Positions 1 through 6,310 of a stretch of DNA of 18,034 nt are shown one piece after another. Origin of the DNA: Aquifex aeolicus (GTDB lineage Bacteria > Aquificota > Aquificia > Aquificales > Aquificaceae); contig DQTK01000076.1 of assembly GCA_015662815.1 (NCBI GenBank), positions 1 to 18,034 of the forward strand. The letters are read 5' to 3'. The translations under genes were made by a program, and so were the position numbers. Below the pieces are notes generated by a model. It saw only the letters and a program-made list of their open reading frames with translations, did not search any database and was not told the DNA's origin. Numbering within the stretch: position 1 is the stretch's first letter; every line of letters begins with the position of its first letter.

Positions 1-2
1 GC

Positions 3-62
3 TATATTTTCTTCTTTAAAGAACTATGGGAAATAAGGAAGCTAAAAAATGAGAGTAATTAA
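3..62 (+). CDS. Possible 3' end of an upstream gene (partial)
   Basis: The first 60 bases hold an open frame cut by the window edge that ends in TAA at 60-62, giving a charged tail (YIFFFKELWEIRKLKNESN) that would overlap the next start codon by 14 bases. A second frame, 1-36 (ending LKNYGK), is also open and cannot be excluded. Something on the plus strand probably runs into this gene, because the next start has a Shine-Dalgarno sequence but no visible promoter of its own. No function can be given. Confidence 0.3.
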   Translation, partial: YIFFFKELWEIRKLKNESN

Positions 63-591
63 AAAAGGCTGGACAAGAGTTTTGTTCTTTATTCCCGTTA
101 GATACTACATCGTTCACTGGTTTAGATTTTTTAAAGACTTAGTGGGACAAGCTTATCCATCAATACCCCCTGCTATTTACATTGACGATTCGTATGAAAA
201 TGACGTTATTACTTGGGAACACGAACTCCAGCACATAAGACAGTGGATTTTAAGCCTCGGGCTTTCAATACACCTTCCCGATGAATTACTTGAAGTAGAT
301 GCCCACGTTTTTGCAATAGTTAAATACGCAAAGAAAAGGAAAATAAGGAAAAATGATTACACAACGTGGCATTTTCTAATAAGCCGGGCTTCTTCCAGCC
401 TTGAGAAGAATGGTCTAAATAGGTTCAAAACACAAAAATATTTAGAAAGAAAACTTGAAAAAATCTTAGGTCTCGATTTTAGTTATAAAGCTCAGAAAAA
501 GGCTTTAGAAAAGAAAAGGAGAAGGTATAAGACCGGGTTCCCAAGGCATTCCGAATCTTTGGATTATTTTCGCCTCTGCTTCAGGAGATAG
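49..591 (+). CDS. Putative zinc-metalloprotease-like protein (HELQH motif), unknown function
   Basis: This is a 180-aa protein. Residues 56-66 read WEHELQHIRQW, which is an HExxH zinc-binding signature (His58, Glu59, His62) followed by Gln65. Twenty residues later comes LLEVDAHVFA (Glu82, Asp84), which suits the third zinc ligand of gluzincin-type peptidases. Residues about 10-28 are aromatic and hydrophobic (FFIPVRYYIVHWF) and may contact the membrane. The C-terminal third is strongly basic (about residues 93-163), rich in Lys and Arg. The ATG at 49 is preceded by AGGAAG with 7-base spacing. The last 28 residues are coded in DNA that is also the antisense of the traG 3' end, so that tail may be a late extension. 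I do not recognise the family. The metal site is seen in the sequence, but peptidase activity is inference. It could be a small chaperone-like or pseudo-enzyme protein. Confidence 0.7.
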   Translation: MRVIKKGWTRVLFFIPVRYYIVHWFRFFKDLVGQAYPSIPPAIYIDDSYENDVITWEHELQHIRQWILSLGLSIHLPDELLEVDAHVFAIVKYAKKRKIRKNDYTTWHFLISRASSSLEKNGLNRFKTQKYLERKLEKILGLDFSYKAQKKALEKKRRRYKTGFPRHSESLDYFRLCFRR

Positions 592-3500
592 CTTTCCTGC
601 AGGATAATCCGTAAGAGGGTCGAGCCCGAGTTTTTGAGCAAGCGGTTCAAATTTTTGTAAATCCTTTACCTCTAACCTTCCGTTTTCAACAATAAGACCA
701 TACTTAAAAGCTTTTTCTTGAATTTCATAATAGTTTCCTTCAAATTCCACAACATTTCTTGTATCTAAGGTGGATGCATAAGCTTCACCGTCCATGAGTA
801 TTCCTACACCAGTGCCTATTATCGGGAGACCTTTTAGCCCTGTTTTAAAAACATTACCTACTTTTTCAGCAACTTCACGGCCATACTTTGTAGCTATTTT
901 CCCTAATTTTTCTTCAATAACATGTTTACCTATTTCAAGTATATCAAGAGGTCCTATACCTTCCTTAGGCATACGTTTCATGGTCTTATCTACATCTTCT
1001 ATAAGTTCTTTTGTAGCCTCATATACTTCATCACCGTGTTTTTTCGCTTCTTCAAGAATAGCCTTTATTCTATCAGTTCTGTCTCCCAGAGTATACGGAG
1101 ACCGGTTTCCGGGAAGAGATTTAGGAAGAGATTTAGGCGGTTCCCCAGGAGGTTTACCTTTAATTTTTGATATAACATCAGACAGTACTTTAGCTCCTTT
1201 AGAAACCATATCTATTATCTCATTACCGAACAAAGCTGCTGCAATTACAAGTGCTTCAGTTTGATAATTCTGAGCTATTGATTTTGCACTTTCTACTACT
1301 TGCTCTTTAGTATTTTCAATAGCCTGAACGGTTTTATCTCCATAAGCTAAATTTTCCGCATGCTTTATCTTATCGTCGATTAGGGGATTTATCAAATCTC
1401 TTTCTACAAATTTTGCCAGCAGTCCGATTTCATCGGGAGTTATCTTGTTATCCAGTAGCATCTTATTAAGCAACATATCCATTTCGAGCTTTTCAACATA
1501 TTTTGCCACTTCAAGTTTTTGTTTATCTATATTGATTGTGTCTGTAGAACCTCCTTCCGCTTTAACATTTCCGTGTGAGATGTTAAGTTTGTCTGCTACA
1601 TTTTTTATAATTTCCTTCGTTTCTTTCAAGTTTTTGAGTTTAGGTACGAAGTCTCCACCTGAAATACCTACTCTTACATTAGCCTCAACACCTTGATTTA
1701 TTTGTCTTGTATTTTGGTACACCATAGATAGTTCTTTACCGAATTTATCTATCAAAGCTTCCTTTATTTGCTCTATAGACATTCCTGAGTTAATTCCCTT
1801 TTCTATAAATGATGTTATGTCAAGTATAAGTCTACTCTTTGCTTTATCATCATGTGCTGCTTGAATAAGTGAAACAGTATCAAGTTCTGACTTATTCCTG
1901 TATGTGAACTCTCTTATGAATGAATCCCTTTGTATGTCAAAGGTTTCTATATCTGTTCCTTTTCTAATTTCCAGAGTTCCCAAATGTACGTTTCCCTGTT
2001 CATCCTGCCAGTAGCTTAACCTTACCTTAGCCCCCTCGTATTTGCCCTCTCTTAGTTCTTGAGCTATATCTTTATATCCTGCTCCTTCAAGTATCTGTGC
2101 TAAATATATCTTGTTTTCAGGATTTATAACAAACTCATTATTTGTTCTGTGTTTGTCTAACATAAACCTGTAAATTCCTTCGTAGTAGTCTTTTGCTGTT
2201 AATTTTCCATCTCTATCCCAGTCAAATGTAGCATATCCCAAGAGTTTTGCAGTGTTTTCTATATTTCCCATTTTTGCAGATTCGTTGTAAAGTTCATATA
2301 GTCTTGTTTTGACGTAGCTATCAGCTCCAAGTGTCAATAGATACCTGTTAAAAGCTTTGTTTTCCAGAAACTGCTTGACTTCGCTTATGTGTGTTTGAAA
2401 TGCACGAAGTCCTTCTACGCTCATTTCTAATTGTCTTGCAGCTCTAAGGTGTCCTATGCTTTCTCCGAAGCTTCTTCTTACAGGAACTTCAAAGGATTTC
2501 ATAACATCTTCTATTCCGTATCTATCAATGAGGTCTTTATATGCCTTTGCCATAGAAGCTTCCTTATATGCACTTACTTGTTCTATGGAACTCATAAGTT
2601 CTCCCGCATTTCTGAATGTATCGCCCAGTTTTACGTTTGCATACTCCCTTGTAATATTTCTGTTCATTTCTTGTAGCTCTTTTGAGATTTGTTGCTGTGT
2701 TCCGCTAAACATATACGCAACAGCGGATACTCCCATTTCAAAACCTCTTACGAACATCCATGCCAATGATGGAACCATAACTCCCGCAATGTAGCCTCCG
2801 ATAGCAGGATACCAGTCAAGGTTATCCGCAATTTGAGTTTGAGTGGCAAAGGTAATTCCGAAAATCTGCATACTGTTTACAAAGGTTTGACTTTTGTGAA
2901 TTGCCCAAATTTTTAATCCTGCATCTGTCAGAGCAAGCAATGGGTCCCAAAGATACACCCACATTATATACCTTGCATATCCGATAAGTACCATAGCAGC
3001 AGTTCCGCCAAAGAACGGCAGAAGTATCATGGGAATAAGCAGGAATGAAAAGAATACAGCTATTGCAACCAGATAATCCCTGAGTTTTGGAAGCATCTCA
3101 GAAGCGTAAATTCCGAGTCCTCTCCACAGAACCTTATTTTGTTCTGCGGTTCTTCCTGCAATATATGCTCCCAAAATGCCTGAATTATCACTCATCTTTA
3201 CAAGTATCGCGTAACGCAGAGAGTTAATTATTCCCGCTTGGGCTACCGCACTTGCAAAGGTATAGCTTAAGTTAGTTAAATAGGCTATGTGTGAAGGAAC
3301 CAGTACAGATTCTGTTAAATCAAATCCTGCCTTCTCGGGATTGTTTTGTAAATCTGTAATTAAGTTTTGATAAGCCGGGGAAAGAATGTTATCGTAAAAC
3401 TCATTACAGGTATAAGTTTTTCCTCCATGCTCCATTAAAAAACCTTGAACTCTCATATCGTCAAATAGGTTGCCCGATGTAAGTATTCGTTTTTTTTCTG

Positions 3501-4083
3501 TGTCATTTAATGTAGCTATATAGGGAAGGAAACATTGGTCTAAGTAAGCCAGAAGCTTATTGTAAAACTCAAAGTATTCAGGAGTATTTTTAAAATCATA
3601 ATCCAACACTCTCTTTGATATGTTGGCTACTCCTGCAAAGCCTACACTTCTGTAATCCAAATCCGTTATAGAGGCCCCGACACCGCCTCCTATGGATATT
3701 GTGAGTCCTGTATGAAACAGATTATCTATTGCTGATACTAAAAAATCCGACGAGGTATTCGACATCAGGGAAATTAGAAAACCGGGAATGAACGGAAAAT
3801 TTTGAACTACCTCAGTTCTGCCGGTCTTGGTGTCTATAATTGTGAGGTTTACTATAGGAGCAAAGGTGAGATTTAGCAGAAAAATAACCAAAGGAAATTG
3901 CTTCAAAAATATTACCTTATCCCTACCGAATATTGCTATAAGTACAAATGTTATTGCAGAAAACAAAACAAACAGTTTTACGAAACTTTCAATAGGACCA
4001 CCTCCCAGAAACAAAACTAAAGCTCTGAAAACCGATGCTAAGAAATCAATTCCCCCTACTGTATAAACTTCCAGATTAATCAT
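505..4083 (-). CDS. traG: TraG, F-type mating-pair stabilisation / pilus assembly protein with a C-terminal extension
   Basis: This 1192-aa inner-membrane protein is the last gene of the minus-strand arm. The N-terminus (MINLEVYTVGGIDFL) and three hydrophobic segments at about residues 12-83 match the TraG N-domain. A periplasmic stretch follows, with the family-like SVGFAGVANISKRVLDYDFK region. A second membrane cluster lies at about 330-400 and another at about 424-460. The remainder is a long soluble region. Residues 621-632 (DWDRDGKLTAKD) form a canonical EF-hand-like calcium loop. F TraG has about 938 residues; here a hydrophobic stretch near 941-951, a Pro-rich linker with KSLPKSLP near 984-991, and a final domain of about 200 residues are extra. 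In F, TraG serves pilus assembly and mating-pair stabilisation and its C-terminal part is periplasmic. The ATG at 4083 has GAGGGAAG upstream and lies 27 bases after the traH stop. The 3' end overlaps the convergent gene at 49-591. Confidence 0.93.
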   Translation of the reverse strand: MINLEVYTVGGIDFLASVFRALVLFLGGGPIESFVKLFVLFSAITFVLIAIFGRDKVIFLKQFPLVIFLLNLTFAPIVNLTIIDTKTGRTEVVQNFPFIPGFLISLMSNTSSDFLVSAIDNLFHTGLTISIGGGVGASITDLDYRSVGFAGVANISKRVLDYDFKNTPEYFEFYNKLLAYLDQCFLPYIATLNDTEKKRILTSGNLFDDMRVQGFLMEHGGKTYTCNEFYDNILSPAYQNLITDLQNNPEKAGFDLTESVLVPSHIAYLTNLSYTFASAVAQAGIINSLRYAILVKMSDNSGILGAYIAGRTAEQNKVLWRGLGIYASEMLPKLRDYLVAIAVFFSFLLIPMILLPFFGGTAAMVLIGYARYIMWVYLWDPLLALTDAGLKIWAIHKSQTFVNSMQIFGITFATQTQIADNLDWYPAIGGYIAGVMVPSLAWMFVRGFEMGVSAVAYMFSGTQQQISKELQEMNRNITREYANVKLGDTFRNAGELMSSIEQVSAYKEASMAKAYKDLIDRYGIEDVMKSFEVPVRRSFGESIGHLRAARQLEMSVEGLRAFQTHISEVKQFLENKAFNRYLLTLGADSYVKTRLYELYNESAKMGNIENTAKLLGYATFDWDRDGKLTAKDYYEGIYRFMLDKHRTNNEFVINPENKIYLAQILEGAGYKDIAQELREGKYEGAKVRLSYWQDEQGNVHLGTLEIRKGTDIETFDIQRDSFIREFTYRNKSELDTVSLIQAAHDDKAKSRLILDITSFIEKGINSGMSIEQIKEALIDKFGKELSMVYQNTRQINQGVEANVRVGISGGDFVPKLKNLKETKEIIKNVADKLNISHGNVKAEGGSTDTINIDKQKLEVAKYVEKLEMDMLLNKMLLDNKITPDEIGLLAKFVERDLINPLIDDKIKHAENLAYGDKTVQAIENTKEQVVESAKSIAQNYQTEALVIAAALFGNEIIDMVSKGAKVLSDVISKIKGKPPGEPPKSLPKSLPGNRSPYTLGDRTDRIKAILEEAKKHGDEVYEATKELIEDVDKTMKRMPKEGIGPLDILEIGKHVIEEKLGKIATKYGREVAEKVGNVFKTGLKGLPIIGTGVGILMDGEAYASTLDTRNVVEFEGNYYEIQEKAFKYGLIVENGRLEVKDLQKFEPLAQKLGLDPLTDYPAGKLSPEAEAKIIQRFGMPWEPGLIPSPFLF
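1112..1135. repeat. 12-bp perfect tandem duplication inside traG
   Basis: GGAAGAGATTTA occurs twice head to tail at 1112-1123 and 1124-1135. On the coding (minus) strand it gives KSLPKSLP in the Pro-rich linker before the last domain of TraG. It is in frame (4 codons), so copy number could change linker length without breaking the gene. Confidence 0.85.
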
Positions 4084-4110
4084 TTCTAACTTCCCTCATT
4101 CCTTCTAACT

Positions 4111-5511
4111 TCATTTCTTAAAAAGAGCTGAACCTAGTCCGAATTCTTTTACAAATAGAGTAGTTAGGTATTTAGCAGTTTTATCCATCTTTTCAATAGT
4201 TTCATTTGTATTTCTAATAAAGGCTAATCTTTCGTTTATGATTTTTTCTGCTTCTTCTATATTTTTGTTCAAAAACCTTACATATTGACTTAAATCTGAA
4301 GGGACGTTTTTTGAAGAAAAGTAAGTTCCTGAATAAACTCCTATATTGAACTTTATGGAAGTTAAAAGACTTCTTATCTTTAGAGCAGCAGAAAGATAAG
4401 CTATATTTTGAAGCAAGTTTTCTTTTTCTTCAGTTTTACCCATTTTCTCAAGCATTATTGCATAGTTGAGGAGACGCACTAAATTTTCTATCGGAGTAGA
4501 ACTAAGGTACTGCACTTCAGATTGCTCAAGGGAAGTTCCCGCTTTTAGCTTGGCAGTTATATTGTTCAAGTATTTGTATTCTAAATCAGCAAGCCCTTTT
4601 GTTATATTCACTTGTCTTGTAGGAAGACCACCTTCGGAAGCATTTGTACAAAACATAACACTAACACCATCAACATCTAAAAGAGACCAAGTGCAGTCGT
4701 ATACCTCAACTTTACCTGCTCCTCCGTTAATTAGCTCTTTAAGTGTTAAATCCGATAGCGGGGGTAAATACTTTACACGGATATTTTCAATACATTCTTT
4801 CTTGGTGCATACATTTCCATTGTTGTCCGCGGGATAGAACATTAAAACTCCTGTAAAAGAAGCTATTAAATCAGCAATATCTTTATCTTTGAAGCTGCTG
4901 TAATAAACTTCGTAAGGAAATACCCCGAAAGCCCTTGTTTTGTCAAAATTTTCTTTAAATGCTTTTAATGCTTCTGTAAATGTCGATTTGGCTCCACTTG
5001 CAATTGAATTTTCCGCCGATTCTGATTTTAAACTTTCTCTAATTGCCATACCTAAGGTTTTGCCTGCCAGTATTCCCGCTTGACAGGCTCCTTGTCCTAA
5101 GAATTGAGAGTATCTTCCCCACTTTTGTAGCATATCGTAAGCCTCAGCTACTCCCGGAAGTGAGTATATAAGTCCGATAGCTACTCCCCACATAAACGAA
5201 GCTCCCGCCTGCTGAAGTAATTGGGATAAAGTATCAAGATTCATCATGGATAGCCAACCGGCATCAAAATCCAGCCCTGCACAGGACATAGTGATTCTCG
5301 GAAGTTGAAAAGAAAGTACGGGTTTATTCAATAGAGATGTATTTAACCTAAATCCGAAGCTAAAACCTGCATAGGTATTATAATGTGGACTCTTTATAAC
5401 TCTTGCAGGATTGTTATAACTACCAAGTACTACATTGTTTAGAACATCATCAATATTCCCTAAACTCAAACCAACAGATGCCAAAAATACCGCTAAAACC
5501 CTTTTAACCAT
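4111..5511 (-). CDS. traH: TraH, F-type conjugative pilus assembly protein
   Basis: This is a 466-aa secreted protein. The signal peptide is MVKRVLAVFLASVGLSLG. Family features follow in order: a segment with LPRITMSCAGLDFDAGWLSMMN, a hydrophobic GASFMWGVAIGLIYSLP region, and GRYSQFLGQGACQAG. These correspond to the GCGGIDAYLGSFSFIN and SSCQAAQG motifs of F TraH. The protein has six cysteines. Two regions near the C-terminus are predicted to be coiled (EKMGKTEEKENLLQNIAYL, and the last about 60 residues), as in F TraH. In F it acts in the periplasm with TraF, TraU, TraW and TrbC for pilus extension and retraction. I chose the ATG at 5511, which overlaps the traF stop by 8 bases and has GGGGG about 6 bases upstream. 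A TTG at 5526 would add five residues before the signal peptide and is less likely. Confidence 0.92.
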   Translation of the reverse strand: MVKRVLAVFLASVGLSLGNIDDVLNNVVLGSYNNPARVIKSPHYNTYAGFSFGFRLNTSLLNKPVLSFQLPRITMSCAGLDFDAGWLSMMNLDTLSQLLQQAGASFMWGVAIGLIYSLPGVAEAYDMLQKWGRYSQFLGQGACQAGILAGKTLGMAIRESLKSESAENSIASGAKSTFTEALKAFKENFDKTRAFGVFPYEVYYSSFKDKDIADLIASFTGVLMFYPADNNGNVCTKKECIENIRVKYLPPLSDLTLKELINGGAGKVEVYDCTWSLLDVDGVSVMFCTNASEGGLPTRQVNITKGLADLEYKYLNNITAKLKAGTSLEQSEVQYLSSTPIENLVRLLNYAIMLEKMGKTEEKENLLQNIAYLSAALKIRSLLTSIKFNIGVYSGTYFSSKNVPSDLSQYVRFLNKNIEEAEKIINERLAFIRNTNETIEKMDKTAKYLTTLFVKEFGLGSALFKK

Positions 5512-6310
5512 TTTTGTCCCCCACAAAGTAGTTTAGGTTCAATTCTTCAGGCTTTATCAAACCTTCAAGAATAAGAACTCTCAAAATTTGAGCTTGAATT
5601 TGATCTAAAGGAGTAAAACCTATGGCTATGGGATAGAATTTAGGTTCTTCTCCTTCATTTGCTATTACTACTACTGTCGCAGGAACTCCCCTTATTCCAA
5701 ATTCTATTGCAAGACCTGGATTTACCACTTGAGGAATATCTGTTTCCAGTAGTCCACCGTCTATAGAAACCGCTCTTACCTCAAGTCCGTAATCCCTGTA
5801 TAGCTTTTCAATAAGGGGAGTTTGAAGCTTGCAAAAACGACACTTTGAAGAGAAAAAGTATATTATTCCAACTTTGTCTTTCACTTTTTCTATTACCTTT
5901 CTAAATCTTTCGCTTCTAAGCTCAGGATAATTCGTAGCAATTAAAACACTTTCGGGATAACCCATAATCGGATAAATCTGAGGTCCGTATTTTAAATATG
6001 CTTGCCTTAGAACCGTTCCTATTTTGTTTAAATGGGCAAAGTATTTAGCCTGCCATTTTAGAAACTCCTTTGCATTTTCTTCGGTTGGATTTAGAAGGAA
6101 TTCCTTTACAGGCTCAGGTGCATTGGGGTTTACGGGAAACTCAAACTTTTCCTTCTCTTCTTTCCTCTCTTTTTCCTCTTTTTTCTTTTCCTTCTTAATT
6201 TCTCCAAAAAATATACCTCTTTCGGCTTTTACGTCTTTGAAAAACAGTCCTCTTTCAGCTCCAAAACCAAGTATTAAGAAGCTTAAAAAAACTACTGTGT
6301 ATTTCCCCAT
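5504..6310 (-). CDS. traF: TraF, F-type assembly protein with thioredoxin-like CxxC domain
   Basis: This 268-aa periplasmic protein has the signal peptide MGKYTVVFLSFLILGFG. Next come two copies of ERG(L/I)FF at residues 19-24 and 30-35, a Lys/Glu-rich stretch at about 39-57, and the conserved TraF helical region. The thioredoxin-like domain has Cys157-Arg-Phe-Cys160 (IIYFFSSKCRFC) and the expected loop GVP with Pro210. As I recall, F TraF has a thioredoxin-like fold but lacks CxxC, the isomerase role being carried by TrbB. Here the pair is present, so this TraF may be redox-active itself; that is inference. These two cysteines are the only ones in the protein. The start overlaps the 3' end of traN by 19 bases and is preceded by GGGGGA at about 8-base distance. 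Confidence 0.92.
   Translation of the reverse strand: MGKYTVVFLSFLILGFGAERGLFFKDVKAERGIFFGEIKKEKKKEEKERKEEKEKFEFPVNPNAPEPVKEFLLNPTEENAKEFLKWQAKYFAHLNKIGTVLRQAYLKYGPQIYPIMGYPESVLIATNYPELRSERFRKVIEKVKDKVGIIYFFSSKCRFCKLQTPLIEKLYRDYGLEVRAVSIDGGLLETDIPQVVNPGLAIEFGIRGVPATVVVIANEGEEPKFYPIAIGFTPLDQIQAQILRVLILEGLIKPEELNLNYFVGDKNG

Noticed and set aside
505..1100. TraG C-terminal domain as a polymorphic toxin
   Set aside because: There is a linker plus an apolar glycine-rich segment, but no catalytic motif, no cleavage domain and no small immunity-like gene in tandem, so the claim is not supported.
794..1264. 156-residue open frame on the plus strand opposite traG
   Set aside because: It lies wholly antisense to conserved traG sequence, has a Ser/Pro-rich composition typical of the reverse strand of Lys/Glu-rich genes, and lacks a ribosome site.
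5512..5526. Longer TraH starting at TTG 5526
   Set aside because: It would add MWGTK before a complete signal peptide, and the G-rich ribosome site fits the ATG at 5511.
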